A stretch of 64,000 nt of DNA from Reticulitermes lucifugus. Lineage: Eukaryota; Arthropoda; Insecta; Blattodea; Rhinotermitidae. A program made the translations under genes and the position numbers. Numbering within the stretch: the first letter of the stretch is position 1; every line of letters begins with the position of its first letter. Positions 11,804 to 26,084 of the stretch are shown here, piece by piece. Location of the stretch: contig JAKCWW010000756.1 in assembly GCA_026260175.1 (NCBI GenBank), positions 123 through 64,122 of the forward strand, read 5' to 3'. The notes under the pieces were generated by a model. The model did not search any database, had not been told where the DNA came from, and saw nothing but the letters and a program-made list of their open reading frames with translations.

Positions 11804-12387
11804 GTCCACCTACATCGCACAGTTTTACGGTCTAGAAGGCTACCGCCTCTAATTCGCCGTTGTAAAAGCCTACGTAATGTGCCAGTCATTCTGCCGCGCT
11901 CAGTTCAGCGGTGCATACGAAGGCGCTGATTGCTGAAGTACGGCGTGAGGAAGGAGAAGAGCATAGGAGGGAAAATGCCTGCGTTCGGTGTCTCCCACCC
12001 GCTACATGCGAGAAGTACAGAGAGGCTGTCATGTGTTGATGGTCGGTCATTGAACTGACTTTTGAATAATTCAACATGTCTTTCCTTGTGGCTTACCGTG
12101 TTGCTGGCTTCCGTAGTGTAGATTTTGGAGACTTTGTATGAAAGTACTTCATTGTTTTTAACTTCGTTGTTTCAAAAAATACATCGCAATTGTCCAGAAT
12201 AGGCTATCTTTAATAAAAGCCAACAGTCACTGTACAGATGTAATACTGAAATTATTATGCATTCTGTTAATATCATTGTATTAATGCTAAGCCTTGTAGT
12301 TTCGGCGACTTGCGCGTGGTTTTATTAATAAGAACTGAGCTCATTTTGTTTATTATTATAGGTAACTAAATCGATAGGATGGGATAG
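11804..12387. other. Unassigned stretch
   Basis: Nothing recognised. Confidence 0.4.
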
Positions 12388-12625
12388 GATCCTTCTTGAC
12401 CCAGCTGTCCAAGAAGTGGCCAACCATATACGGAACATGGAAGTTCACTACCATATTCACAGGAGCCTGGTCATTTGTAGCATTTGGTTACATGCCGATT
12501 GTAACCTCCAGTCCAGTGACAGAGTTGGAGGACAATTCCGCTTTCTGCGCCCTTATTCAGCATACCCGCGGCCACTCTCCATATCTGGAGACATTCTTTG
12601 TCATTTGCACCATTTCGCCGCGATA
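12388..12625 (-). mobile_element. LINE 3'-end fragment, diverged
   Basis: The block order matches the other minus-strand LINE ends: CCTTCTTGA, then CCAAGAAGTGG, ACGGAACATGGAAGTTCACTA and CATTCACAGGAGCC. Roughly one base in four differs from the best copy. The overlapping plus-strand open frames of 76 and 77 codons are antisense artefacts of this relic. Confidence 0.6.
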
Positions 12626-13902
12626 AATGGAAGACGTACGTTTAAGTAGTATCGGCATAGGTTTGTGAACTTTAGAGACAGTGTAAGCACTGGCACCGTT
12701 CATCGTACGGTGACAGATCTCCGGATAATGTGCAAGCTGATTTGTAAATACGTAACAGCGTTGCTGCAGCGCGGAATATTGATTTTCTTCTCATTGAAAC
12801 GTAACTGAAGTGTGAGAAAAGAGGGACTGTGTTCGGTTTGTAACGGACCATTCTCCATGTTTCATTACGTGTTAACATTTTTAGGCACGTTCGCAAAATT
12901 GCGAAAAGAGATTGTTAACTTCATGTCCGTCCGTCCGAATGGAACAGCTCGGCTCCCAATGAACGGATTTTCATGAAATTTGATATTTGAGGATTTTTCG
13001 AAAATTCTTAGAATGAGAAATGTTTCAGACAAAAGTTGTAGAGAAAACCAAACCACAATTTTATGTTCAATACATTTTTTTTTTCGAAAATCGTGCCGTT
13101 TATGAGATAATGTGGAAAAATATTGTTCGACCGGACAGGCCACACATGGCAATATAATGCTGCGTAGAAAAGATGCGATTTGCATGCCGGATGACTAAGG
13201 CAAGAATACAGATGCACACTTATAATATTTAATACTTATTGCTTCATAATTGATTACTTCCGTCGGATCTCATAAAATGTTTTACGGCAACACGTACAGA
13301 AACAGAAGCTACGCAAGACTTAAGATGTCTTATCGATCTGTTATGCCAAATTGTACGTTTAAAGAAGGCCATGAGCAAACGAACATTTCTTTTGTTTCAG
13401 TTCATCGTTTATATGTGACGTGCGAAAAGAGTGCAAATTAGTTGGAATTCAATTTCTTTCAAAAACTGGTATTACGTATAATTTGCATTGTTGGCGGTGA
13501 CCTGAATTTAGCTTAAAATCACTGTTGTGCGACACTCAGTATTTGTATATAGTCGACAGTGGCATGTAACTCAGTTGCAACACACACAGACTGCATTATT
13601 TTGTTTCCACTGCAAAATGGTTACGCGAACGCGCCACAATGTTACGTTATACGTACATTGCCTATCTTTTTATTTGTCCAGTGTATCTGGTGACAACGGA
13701 TGTTATTTTGTAGTCTTAGAAAAGTTGGGTCATTTTCGGTATACGGTAGAAGTGATTGTTTATACTAGTCTTGTAACTAGTCGCATCACTGGATTTTTGT
13801 GTTATGTAACTACGTCGAGCAGAAAGCTACGTAAGAAACCAGCAGACGCTGAACTAGTCAAATCCCTCTAATTTAATAAATCGTATCGTTCATTACCGTG
13901 AC
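12626..13902. other. Unassigned stretch, possible unclassified repeat
   Basis: The segment 12920-13200 has the look of an interspersed insect repeat (TCCGTCCGTCCGAATGGAAC, then ACGGATTTTCATGAAATTTG). A similar phrase occurs near 30522-30575 and more weakly near 36625-36700. No class is assigned. The rest shows nothing. Confidence 0.3.
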
Positions 13903-14240
13903 GACAAGAGCCCACTACCGGTCTTTGTGTTTCAGCAGATGAACTAGGTCCACAGCATCATATCCCAGTTCTTAAAGATGCTGTTTAATAGTGTCCTGAC
14001 ATTCGCACTTTTGTTTCTCTTTAGAGTTTGTGATTAGAATTTTATGCGTAGTTCTCATCTCACACGTGCAACATGCTCACCCATTTCCTCTCAGTAAATG
14101 TTTGATGAAGCGTACAAAGTATAAAGCCCCTAATTATGTAAGTTTCTCCATTCCCCTGTTACGTCCTCCTCCTTAGCTGGAAACGTTCGCAGCACATGTA
14201 CGGCGTGCTGTATCAAGTCCTCATAATTGTACATATAAAC
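13903..14240 (-). mobile_element. LINE 3'-end fragment, diverged
   Basis: It matches the long minus-strand LINE ends: ACAAGAGCCCACTACC, TTCTTAAAGATGCTGTTTAATAGTG, then the further-upstream coding part around ATAAAGCCCC…GTTACGTCCTCCTCC, which parallels 25290-25355. It includes about 330 bases of the 3' coding end with internal losses. Confidence 0.55.
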
Positions 14241-14304
14241 GCCACAACAACTTTCTTTAGATTAGATTAGAGTAGCTGAAGGCGGGTGTTGTGAATGAGA
14301 CGAC

Positions 14305-14364
14305 TGAATGAATGAATGAATGAAATAATGAATGAATGAAGGAAGGAAGAATGAATGATGAATG
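14305..14364. repeat. (GAAT)n simple repeat, imperfect
   Basis: Tandem TGAA units with GGAA and ATGATG interruptions. Confidence 0.9.
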
Positions 14365-17300
14365 GGAACGAATCATTGGGTGTGGGCTTTAGGCTAGACG
14401 CGTACTGATGATAACTTGAGTGGCATTGAGAGGTCAGGTGACAAGGTCAAGGCACTCATGAGAGTCCAAGTACCATTGGCCTCCAGTTACTTGTCAACAC
14501 CACAATCCCAAGTGTAATGGACAGCTTTCTTACTAAAGATAGGGTAAATATAAGAGATTGAAGTAATTAGAAATTGTGTCCATGACTTCTTGTGAGCTTC
14601 GTGAAGTGGCACTGGGGCGTGTTGTCTCCGAATTTCTTTCATTTTTCCCTGCTCATATTCATGTCACCATTTGCCCATACTCATTTATTATAGCGCCCTC
14701 AGATATGCGGTAGCCATTATCACATTCCAGGTCTTTTAAATTTGGGGGTCTTCATCTTTTAGCTAGAGCTCGGCTGGTCACGAAGTAAATAACTAAGGTT
14801 TTTTTTTTTAGCATTTCGGTGTTCTAACGACGAACGTTTAAAAGTCTTATTGTGATGATTCCTAAATTTAACAGTTTCAGTTGTCGAAGAATGCGCGTCA
14901 TGCTCTGCAGTAACTATAATCTGAAATATAAGGCAAACATTGCCTTTGTGCGCAAGAGAAACTTAATTGCTTTGCTTTCTCTTCCAAAAACATTTATTAA
15001 ATACACTTTTAATGCATTATGTGGCGTACCAGAATGAATTTAGGCACAGCGTTAGTAAGAACAATTTGTAACGTCTTAATATATGTTGATTACATATTAA
15101 TGAAAAACGTGTACTATGTTGTTTATTGCCACCGTGAAAGTATTGATGATCGAATATTTAAACCACGAATTAAAATGAATACAGAAGTACGTAATAGCTT
15201 GCAACACGTTTTATTACTGCAGCTCTCAGAACTAGAATGCCATTTGGAACTGCAAAATGTTTTGTTTTGTTTTACACAAGTGCATTTAATGGTTTGGCAC
15301 TGAACACGTACCTGTCCAGTCCGTGTAGATTGTTGGGTAGCTACTGATCTGAAAGATAGTGTTTGGCCTCTGCGACATCTTCTGATCCTATGAATCCTTT
15401 CTGGCACTCTGCGAACTGTGATCTTGCATGCAGTTTTAAAGTTCATTGCCCCGTACCCAGCCTATAAAATCCAGTAGGCTTATTTGTCACATCTGTGACG
15501 TCGACCAAAACAATTGATCTGCTCTGTCTTTATGAACCTCAGAAACAGGAGCTTTAACTGTAGCACCCCGCTGAAGTTTTCTGTTTTTCCTCCCCTCCCT
15601 CAAAGTATCCTTGGTGTCTTGTGTCTACCACAAAAAAAAAGTTTTGGTTATTATTAACACACAGAGTGAACAAAAGACGTGAGCCTAATCCCTCTTCCCC
15701 GTCAGTCACAGCCACAGACAATATGAGTATATGTTGTGATCATACTCTCAGCATCTTGGTTCGCTTTTTCGACACCCCGCTGGCTTTTGAGTCTGACGGG
15801 GCTTCCTGTGCACAATTTTTAGTTCACATCAGTAATCCTGGAGTCTTGAAAGAACGCTTTGACGAACTCCCTCCCGTAGTCACACTGCCAGATAGACGGA
15901 GCTGCTATGAGAGTAAATGTATCATTGAAGTTGTAAGCCACCTGCTCGGCTCTGCTGGTCTTCATAGCTTGAAGAACAACACATTTCGTAAGGTGGTCCT
16001 GGTAAACTAAAATAAACTCGTAGTCACAATCAGGATGGATCTGTAAATCAGTTAGATCGGCTTGACAACGAAAATTCAGAGCTAATTAGTGGTGGTGTAA
16101 CGACTGCATGTTTTAGCCCTTCTGCATTTGCTGATAAGACTTGCAGAGCTGGATAAACAATTTAGTATCATTACGAGTAATTTACAATATTAAATTCATA
16201 ATCTTAAACCTAGATGAGAGTTCCTTGATCATCCAGACACGTGCGTAGCATACTTACTGCATATTTCTGTTAGAGTTAATGTATTTATTTCTTTTTCAAA
16301 TCCTGATTGCTTTGTTTCCTTCTCACGTAAGTACAACGTCCTCCTGTGCATCGTTTCCAACAGTCAGGTCAGTTCGATGTTTCCTAGCCTGTTTTCCTTG
16401 CTCAGTTTTCCATAACAAAGTAGTCCTTATGCTTGCCTCCCTCCCTGTTTTTCTGTCTGCCTTAATTTTTCCAACTTGGAACAGTCTGCCGATTTTCTTG
16501 CAACTTGTTACGAAGGTTATGGCTTATGAAGACCATCTCTAGCTTATACGTCTGAATTATGTGCCATTAATATTTCAGCCTGGACATAGTGCGAACTTCT
16601 AAGGTGATGTCAGATTGGATGTTCTCTCAGCGGCGAATATTAAATTATTGTGTCTTGGGATGAAACTCCGTGCAGTCTGATAGATATGTACTAATGTTTT
16701 TGACGAACTTACTGCCGTCATCTACAGCGTAGAACGTGGTAGCAACAATGTCGCCATTCAGTAGATGTTGCGGGATTTTCATATTGCGGCAACATAAAAA
16801 TGCAGATTTGTTACCGTGCTCTTTCACGAAATGGGATAATAACAGAATAGCAGCCAGCCGGAACATATCTTTACAGTTAAGTGATACTGATTAGTAGTTG
16901 GGAATGCGAAATTTTATGTGGTTGGCGTGATATTAATATCCAACAAATTTTGTATAAACGGAAAAAAAGTATGAAGACAGCTACGGCGGCAAACCACTAA
17001 GGTTATGTGTGAAACTTCTGAGTATTCGGTGTCTAATCGCGGGATTCTTTTACAGTAGCCTTTCAGTGAATTTGCTGTTTTTCACTTCCGTATTTCCTAG
17101 GTCCCTCACTTCTCTTTCTATGCAGATTTATAGGCGAGAGGTGTGTCGGGGTCTTCCCTGATTTGCTTGTTGAGTCTTGGCATGGAAGACTACTCGTGTT
17201 TTTGGAACATTCAAATCTATTTTTTTTTTACCGAGATTCGTTTTATGGCTTGACATATTTAACGCAGTCAGTGAATCTGCGTGAACGACATTGACGTACC

Positions 17301-18249
17301 TGGCACCGTGTCTCAGGCCTTACTTTGGCTGCAGACGTCTAATTCGTCCTCGATTTGTCACAGGGTAAAAAAGTAAGACAGCCTCCAAAATTCAAGTTGT
17401 AAATTTTTACATTCAGCGGACCTGTATTCAGACTACTTGCGAGAACAGGTATACCAGCCCGCAAATGCCTTATACCAGCGTTCATCAACGTATGGATCGC
17501 TACCCAAATTTGGGTCGCGAAACAATGATTTGTATGATGATTTTACAACATATATGTTTATCTTCATTTCATTATATCATTAAGATTTCATATTCATTAT
17601 ACCGATATAACTGTATATATATTCCGTATGCCGACTTCACGTTCGGGTCTGAGGTTTGTACAATATATGTTATGACATATACAATGTTAATTTACAAATA
17701 ACCATAAAACAAGTTACTTATGACATTTCAAGGTAGTATACGAGTATATATATAATCTAGCAGCCTCGTTCGTACATTGGGAACTTGTCTTGAATTTTTT
17801 TTTGTGTCTGAACCGAATTTTGTACTCTGCCTCGATAGTGTAGTACTTCCTTATTACAGTGATGATAAAATGAATCTTATTTCAGTCCATCTGTATGTTA
17901 TTAGGTAGTTTCCTCATTTATTGCCGATGTCTGTGTTATTCGGGTTACAGATAACTGCATGTATTGTAGGCTCCCTGTTTGCAGCTTGTTACGATTTGTG
18001 TTGTGTTTCGTCTGTTTTGTGGAGTATGTAGAGGCCCATACACTTGCATCAAGTAGAACGGGATAGAAGTATTGAAGATGGGTGGAAGGAAACATGCTCG
18101 ATATCAGAGGTCTCTTAATTTTTTCGAGGATGAAATTTTGACTTGTATAATTGTTCCCAGACGCTTAAACCTCGCCACATTTTCGAAGAATTGCAAGGGG
18201 CATACTTTAAAATTATTGTCGTTGTTAATTTTCTAGAACATTTCAGAAT
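14365..18249. other. Unassigned stretch of 3.9 kb
   Basis: No recognised gene, RNA or transposon. The longest frame is 15621-16010 (129 codons, plus strand), with no motif and no flanking splice evidence that would make it an exon. Confidence 0.4.
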
Positions 18250-18262
18250 TCATCACTCTTAC

Positions 18263-18499
18263 TTTTTTTTCTTTCATGGCTCGACAGCCCCTTGGCGGCC
18301 TAGGCCGCCTCATTTTTCGAGGCTTCACGATCACACTTNNNNNNNNNNNNNNNNNNNNNNNNNNNNNNNNNNNNNNNNNNNNNNNNNNACACTCACAAGA
18401 GACAGACATCCATGCCCTAGGCGGGATTCGAACCCACAATCCCAGTAAGCGTACGGCCGTAGACCCACGCCTTAGACTGCGCGGCCACTGGGATCGGCT
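18263..18499 (-). mobile_element. tRNA-derived SINE (family 1) with target-site duplication and assembly gap
   Basis: On the minus strand it begins GCCGATCCCAGTGGCCGCG, carries a B box GGTTCGAATCCCGCC (complement of 18421-18436) and ends in CATGAAAG plus an A-run. A 13-base direct repeat TCATCACTCTTAC flanks it exactly (18250-18262 and 18499-18511). Fifty N (18339-18388) interrupt it. The head is near-identical to the copy at 36863-37066. Confidence 0.85.
18339..18388. other. Assembly gap (50 N)
   Basis: A run of N within the SINE. The missing length is unknown. Confidence 0.99.
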
Positions 18500-18511
18500 C
18501 ATCACTCTTAC

Positions 18512-21384
18512 ACATACCTGAACAAAATGCGATGAGAGTAGGCAGTTCTCTAGTACTCAGCACTGTAAGTTTTCCGAAGACCTCTGTTGAAAATTAGTTT
18601 GTACTACTTAATGTGAATTTCTTTTAACGTTCAACAGACATTCGAATTTAATAAGAACAGTGTTTGTACACGAGACATCTCGTTATTAGCGTTTACAGGA
18701 GCAAGCTAGATGGTGAAATTGAAATGGGACGGGTATTACAAGAAACTTGGAAGTTTGTCACGTGTATTTATGATCACCAATTGTAGTCCCTTCACATGCT
18801 TTGCGAAATTTAAAGCAAACATATTTATGAAGAAAATCGATGTCTTTTTGTTCGTTTTTTCTTTCTTTTGCATTGTCGTTTATCAGATGAGGTAGCTTCG
18901 TGTGATTGGACGGTAGTGAACAGTGAAGTGGAATGGAGTGGAACAAAGCGGTTGCGGTGTAATTCCAGTCGTTGTTCTGCTATTTTCTTGGAGTGATAAC
19001 TACTAAGAATATCAGGGTAATAGGTGGCCCATCTGAGATTCGAATCAGTACCACCCTCATACAAGACAGAAGCGTTATCGTTTGAACTGTCCTGCTCAGT
19101 TTACGAGTATCTCCTGAAGATGCCAGTCTTCGCAGCCACCGCTGTCAGAACGGTCAAATCTCGCAACTTTCTCTTACGTGAATATTCTGCACGTAGTCTA
19201 ACCTCCCTTCAGTTTCTACGTAGACTTATGCAGTCCTTACCGTGATGTCTCCATTGCTATAGTCAATTAGCTTGACCTGAGCTACGAAGGAAGACGTAAT
19301 GGTTTTGCACTGTGAAACAGGCAGTACAGCTTAAGCCGTAACCTTTGTCTTGTATGCCGCAGGTGCCCCATTCGGATCTCGGACGGCACAACGGCTACCC
19401 TGAGATGTTTCGCGGTTTTCTGCGGTCTTTGCGGCCCGTGACCACATTTGAAAATGGTGTGTTTACTATAACAATTTCGCAGTAATTTAGGCAGTTAAGT
19501 ATACCACTTACTGTTATTTTTCCACGTGTGGCCCGCGAACCAGCCCACAATAACGGGTGTGGCCCCTTGTCATAAAAAGTTTGGGTACCCATGGTGTAAA
19601 TGAAAGGGGCGAATGTGCCACAGGTCTATACGTTGGCAGCTGTTGCTTGTGAATACCGTTTAACATCGGTCGTTCAGATATAAATGGGGTAATATATATA
19701 GTGGTCATATATGGTCAAAGTGACGCTCTGATGACCTTGACAGGTTAGACACGAGTGACTGGACTGATGCACTTTGTGCGCAAAAAGCAGGTTGTACACG
19801 CTTGATCAGTCGAAGTAATGGCATCAGTAGAAGTAGAGAAATTTTATCTCCATGTTACTCATCTGCATTGTAAATTTATGGACGCCTTTTACATTTAAGA
19901 AGGACTTACGAAAAGTGGAGCACGATTCATTTTAAATGCGGCAAGATTTTCGCTATACACGTGCGTTGTATGATGCTGCGTAAGCACGATGTACACGCTG
20001 AACTGTATGCCTGCTTGCTTTTACAAGCATGTTCGCTGCATCATAATATGAAAACTCCCGTATTTTCATGCGCCTGCTCTTCCAGCTCTATTCGTTTATA
20101 CAATAACATCGAGGTAATAAAAAATAATTTGAAATGTTTTTGCCGCGAATCGCAGCGTATGTTACGGACATATCCCAAAACACGGGGAAATCGCGAAGTG
20201 ATCATTCGTTTTGGGAAGACATGAAAGTTGTTGATGGATTGCGCAGTCAAGCATGGGCAGATCAGAAGGGGACACCGTTTTTAACGCGCAGCAGCGTCAC
20301 AGTCCATTTAATGGTGTTTGTCGCATGTCATTCAGAAAACCGGCTGTTATGAGTAAGTTATACGTAGTTTTTAACTCAGTCCATCCAGGAAAATTCCGGA
20401 ATTGTAGGCCACCTACAATTAGGTTACGACCACTGTCGTTTACATTTTTTTGTTTGAATAAAGGCATTGGTAGATTCTAAAGGGATCTTTTCCCTTATAA
20501 CACAGCAACGACAGAAGGGAATTATTGGGGCCTATTTTGATTTCCGAGAATACTTGAATTTCTTATATATTTGCATTCGTGATAGCTTATATATTCTTGA
20601 TTTACAGATCGTTAGGCGAATTTAATTTTTATACTCGCTTAGCTCTGCGACAGCCAGGATCTCAGATCTATATTCGTTGAACTCTGTGTGGAAATATTTT
20701 AGTGCGTATTATTTATTCTGATCATTTCGAGTCAGAGTATGCAAAATGCAGTGATATGCATACAGAAAAGAAAACCCAGCGAAGTTGTTGGATGTGTGGA
20801 GATGAATACATTTTATAGAACACTGCATCTTTCATATAGTTCAGCTGAGATTTGGTAATGTTTCAACGCCGGTCATTGTTTAAATTACAGTAAGGCCGGA
20901 AGTATTGAGTGTTTAGCTCATTCGAGTTAATTGAAAGACCATGAAAATACCTTGTAGAATGGATGTACATTCAGACGTGAGGCGTGGTAACTGGGAGTAT
21001 TGTTCGCGACTTTTCCAGCAAATAGATCATACACTCAAGTTGAATGCTACACTTCATGCTATTGTGGCTTAAGGTCAGTTCTTCCCTCCCTCTCCACCCG
21101 CGATAGTTTGTCTTCCCATGGGATATCTCGCATCTTCGTGTCTGCCTGCCCCCNAACCAGCTACCGTGGTGAGCGGCGGGGTTTGTTTTGACTGGAGCAA
21201 TCTCGCGACGTATACACACGGAAGTCAGTCTGCTGGGATGGGGAGCTCTGACCTTCCATACAGGGTTTCAGAGTGAGTATCTACGGATAAGGTACGCGCT
21301 TTTCATAAGTCCTGACAGCTGTGATTCCCTGCCTGACTCCATGGCGGGGTTTCGTCCGCGGAATTTGACGATTTAATTACGGTA
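18512..21384. other. Unassigned stretch of 2.9 kb
   Basis: Nothing recognised. It includes a single N at 21154. Confidence 0.4.
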
Positions 21385-21560
21385 CTTTGCGGAAACCAAA
21401 CGTTCATTATCGTGTTCATAAAATGTCGTCGGGGCCAATTCTATACAGTTTTACATCTTTACACCCCTGTTTATTAAAGTCGTACTTTGAAAATTGTCTT
21501 TGCATGTACACCACGCTTCCCTATCTTATATGTTCCCCAAGAGATCTCCATCAACACTTG
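21385..21560 (-). mobile_element. LINE 3'-end fragment, diverged
   Basis: The antisense frame RKPNVHYRVHKMSSGPIL on the plus strand is the usual antisense reading of the LINE 3' coding end. Block order follows the copy at 24948-25375. The 5' and 3' limits are uncertain. Confidence 0.6.
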
Positions 21561-24500
21561 TTGATATGCAGAAGACGTAAGACGTGTTAAATGAATTTAT
21601 CTAAGTGAAATCAGCTACAAATAAGTGACCTTTTTAAATGGATCCGCACATCATTCTACACTTGGAACATATCGCGTGACGATAGGCAGAGAATCCACCG
21701 ATGCTATTCCAATTTGTCGTCAGTGGGGGACCATGCGTTTTAGTTTAATGCCTTGCAGTTATTAGGTTTTAATTGGCCATATACACAGGCGCTGGAAATG
21801 GTTCGCGGTCTGAGATATTGCACCGTTTTGCTGAAACAAGGCACATACACTCTCGTAATCGGACAGGTGTGTTCACTAAATGGTGACCGAATGTATGTTG
21901 CATATCGGTGTGAATTTATGAGACCATATAGTTACACCATTTCAACTGCATACGGCGTGTAACTTCATGTAAGCTGTAGAAATTGTCTTCATTGATGACA
22001 TAAGCAAGGATTTGAAGGTAGGTGTTGGCCAGGAGGTACTGATGAATTTCTTGTCAGGATAGGCGGCGACCGGGTCCAGATTCAAACCGGGTACATCCCG
22101 AATGCAATGTAGACTGTGCCGCAACACAAGCCCTCTAGGTGGTTCAGTTCAGATGAGCTTTTAGTTATTTTATGTAAGTTTAGATGATATTCCTAACGGG
22201 TGGTAGGGGAAACGGTGAAGCCTCGAAAAAACCGAATTCAGATTTGTTAGTCTCGTAGTTAAGGCAAGTTTCTACGTGAATCTGCCTGGTTTTGAACCGT
22301 ATTAGGCTTGCGGAGGGATTCTATTAGTGATACGTCTGATTGCGCATCGGAATAAGCCGAGTCCTCTTACGAACCTTGTTTTTACTTTCTGTTCGGGTGG
22401 TTAAATTACTAATCACCTAAAGATGGAACAGATTGTCATATGAAGATGCATTAGGTTGAGATTTCGTACTTATGTGTGAATTAACTAAAAAAATACTCTG
22501 ACAAAACTTCCAGATTCAGTGAAATGGATTTTAGATTATGGTTCAAACATCATTGCAGCAATTTGGTTGTGCAAGCTGGTCAATCGAAGAACACCCATAA
22601 CACTACAAGATGATAGTGCGGGATCAAGAGCCGTGTGAAATAAGCGCCGCTGTCTGATCTTAAGGGCGGGCTTGTATTGCGTGGCTGGCAGCTGTAGCGA
22701 TAGTTTCATACACTTTTCCATGTTTGGAAACCTTTATCTGTGTGGTAGCGGGTCAGGCATTGACCCACGGGGTATTGGTTATAGACTACCACTGATTAGC
22801 TACATGTAATATTTGTGATTGAGGCTTTCAAACGTGTGTTAAGTTTGAGATTATAATATTAAGAAAGAGACAACTAACTACACCCCAACTTTTCATTCGA
22901 CTTCTTATTTTATCCCGTCTTGGTACACGTGGCCCTAAGGGGCACGTAGGTGCGCCCATTAAGCGGTGGATGTTTCAGTTAATTAACTGTTAACACTCTC
23001 ATTTGTGTATGGGTTTTCAGTATTGGTAATTTGTTAAGAAGATCTAGGTGTGAGATATTAAGAAGACGGAACTTTGAGAAATATGGCGCAAACAATTAAT
23101 TTAGCCCACAACGGTTTAGTTAGGGACGGACTTCTGTCAATACGGCTATGAATGTTTGGTTTCCGAGCCAATAGAGAATTTCTCGATCATAGTATACAGT
23201 TGCCATGTGTTATTACTGGTAATAGCGGCCGCACGAAGTCGGCATGCAGCTGGGAGAGATGTAGGCAAAGGTGGTAATGTTCCTTCGAAATATTAAATGT
23301 TCATCACTGTTGTGTAAGATGGGGCAAAGTAAACAGATAAAAGTCATTGGTAGTGAGAATGATGCAGGAGAGATGATAGCTCTCAGGGCCACCGATGTTG
23401 TGGATAGAAGTTCAAGGCAAGAGTCACACTTCAGTTGTACTTGATGACAAGGCGACCATTTTTTAAATTGTATGTTACACTCGAAGCGTTAGTATTGAAT
23501 TGTGTGATCACAAACGTATAGCAGATTATCATAGCCATTCTTTGTATCGACGATTTTTTTTATCGAAGCAGCTATTTTGTGATGGGACGCCAGCATCTAG
23601 CCGCCGATCCGGAGGTAGGTACCAAGACATTCCCATGTGGAATTTATGTTGTACAAAATATTACTGGGAAGGGTTTTCACTTAATTCGTTGGTCTTTCCT
23701 GATAACCATCATTTCGCAAATTTTGTGTACTCACCAGCAGCTGTACTGAGGAATGCGGCAGGCCTGAGCAGCCAAGTCATTGACACGGGCTTAGTCCTCA
23801 GATCGAGCTTAACGTTTTAACTGGCACTCGACAGACTGAAAAGAATACCAGACTCAGACAGAAGCGACGCAAGAATTGTTTAATTCTCAACTGAGATGTG
23901 TTATTCTGATGTCAACAGCAAACCTTTGTACTGTAGAACCAAATGTATTTAAATGCATGATTGTGACATAGACAAATAAGACGAATTTCAGTTACTGTGT
24001 TCTTATTTTTTCAAAACTTAAAAAGTTGCTTGTACTTTATATTTTACTTAATTTCCTGCGCACAGTGCGGAAACATGGGAAATTTTATTTCATACGTGTG
24101 ATCCCTGTAACGTGAATTTTTGCGAATCAAGGGCTTCTGAAGTCAACCGCAGTCCTAACCAATGGCGATCGAAGCTGGCGAGGCCAGTCGAGGCTGCCCG
24201 TATCAAGGCGGCCTAGCAGACAGCGGTTAGTATCTGACCTTAATTGGCTACCTTGACTGAGGTTGTCTGACTTTTATTAGTTGTGTAAGGAAAATGCCTA
24301 GAGTATAGTTAAAAGGGACACGACCCGATTTTTCCCCATCACGGAAGTCTTCAGCCGAATTGAGCCTCAGGGCCATGGAGGTTTTCCGTCACTGCGATGA
24401 CAACTTTTCGGGGTTGAGCTCTCAGACATCCATCCAACCAGTTTTCATCCCATACGAGTAATTACCAGATGGGAGTGTTCTGCCGCCAGTAGCAACGGCC

Positions 24501-24947
24501 CTTGGTATGAATATGAAGGCCTTAAGTCAGGACGGCCAAATCCGTTAGCATAAGCCCACCCCTACTACAGTTTTCAATCCAGCCGTGCATTTCGTGCGCA
24601 GGAATAGATTGGCCTAGCCACGAACGTGGAGTGTGCTTAGCGCATGTCTCCGCTAATTTTGTATGGTTGGGTTGACACAGTGTTTATCACAGTAAACGAA
24701 ATTACACAAAGATTTAAGAAGCTTCGAATCTGTTGCCTGACGTTCGACAAACTGTCTGCTGTGCGTCACCTGAGAATGTATGTTATTTGTTTTGACCATT
24801 TTCGAAATCCCTGCTGCAGTAATACCAAGCAAGTCACCAGTATTCCCATTTTGATGTGGAAGAATTAATATATAAGATGGGGTTAACAATTAGAAAGCAA
24901 TTTATGTTGCCTGATTGGTGCATTTCGAGTCCCGCCAGCTAAAAACT
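21561..24947. other. Unassigned stretch of 3.4 kb
   Basis: A weak minus-strand tRNA-like segment lies at about 22062-22130 (B-box-like GGTTTGAATCT, complement of 22078-22088) and may be an old SINE head. The rest, including the 106-codon frame at 23500-23820, shows nothing recognisable. Confidence 0.35.
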
Positions 24948-25375
24948 AAACTCCATGGAGTAGAGGCCTTCTTGAGAAGCTAACAGGATCTCAGCTAGTC
25001 AAGAAATTTCCCTCATTTTATGGAACCCCAAGGTATGTTATTGCATTCACAAGACCCCGCCACCTGTATCTGTGCTGCGCCAGCTCAATACAGTCCATGT
25101 CTCCCATACCACTTCTTGAAGATCCATTTTAATATTATCCTCCCATCTACGTCTAGGTCTTCCAAGTGGTCTCCTTCCCTCAGGCTTTCCCACCAAAACC
25201 CCGTATGCACCTCTTCCCCCTCCCCATCTGTGCTACATTCCCCGCCAATCTCATTCTTCTTTATTTGATCATCCTAATATTTGGTGAGGAGTACAGATTA
25301 TAAAGCTTCTCGTTATATAGTCTTCTCCACCCCCCCTATTACCTCGTCCTTAGGCCGAAATATGAACAATAACAG
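24948..25375 (-). mobile_element. LINE (non-LTR retrotransposon) 3'-end fragment, best copy
   Basis: The minus strand has an uninterrupted coding stretch [18 protein letters not shown] (about 25113-25167), preceded by GKPEGRRPL. This is the C-terminal tail typical of insect non-LTR reverse-transcriptase polyproteins. Then comes a broken continuation to the element's 3' end at CTCCATGG (24951-24958). Upstream coding sequence (higher coordinates to 25375) matches the MRWAGHVARM region only loosely. The 5' part is absent, as usual for target-primed insertion. It lies antisense to mnb. Confidence 0.85.
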
Positions 25376-26084
25376 TATTAAGTTAACGTGTTGCAGGTGT
25401 TCGCACCGAAATGAGTTGAAAACAGGGTGACTGGCCCCGTCCGCATGCGAGGCTGCACCATGCTCCTTTGTTTTAGACTTCAGGGGACGGAGCCAGGTGG
25501 CAGGGCTGGAGAGCTCCTAATACGACAGCTGTTCTTTCTGATGGTTGTGAGAACCGCAGTCGATGTTTTGGGATTTTGTAATACCTCATATTGACTTACG
25601 CATTATTGTACAAAATATTGTTTTTTTTATGATAACATGCGGTGCTTGGTGTTGTGTGCTTGTGAATGTTACACCGTTTTATGCCAACGTTTTTCTCTGT
25701 TGTGTATAAGTTATCATTTTTATTAATTATGTTTCGCTACAGGAAGCGTATAGAAGAAAGGTGTGCTAACTCACGCGTTCTTCATCTCGGCGCTAGATGA
25801 AGATGAGCGGTTACTTTTACTCCGGTTACTTTACCACAGAGAGAGAATCCTCTATGCCCAAAGGAGGCTCGCTGGGCTTCAGAAGCCGTCCGGACGTGGC
25901 GGCAAACAGAATTCCTGTCGCCACCGATAATCGAACTCCGTTGGTCAAATTAGTAGCCACTCACTATACTGGTGGAGCAAACGCGACTCATGAAGTTGTC
26001 TCTGTGCTGAATAGTCAAGTACCACGACAGGAAGAGGTGTGAGTGAGTGGAAAATAGCTGAATGCGTTCTTAACGCAGCACTAG
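25376..26084. other. Unassigned stretch
   Basis: Nothing recognised. The 81-codon frame at 25797-26042 has no motif. Confidence 0.4.
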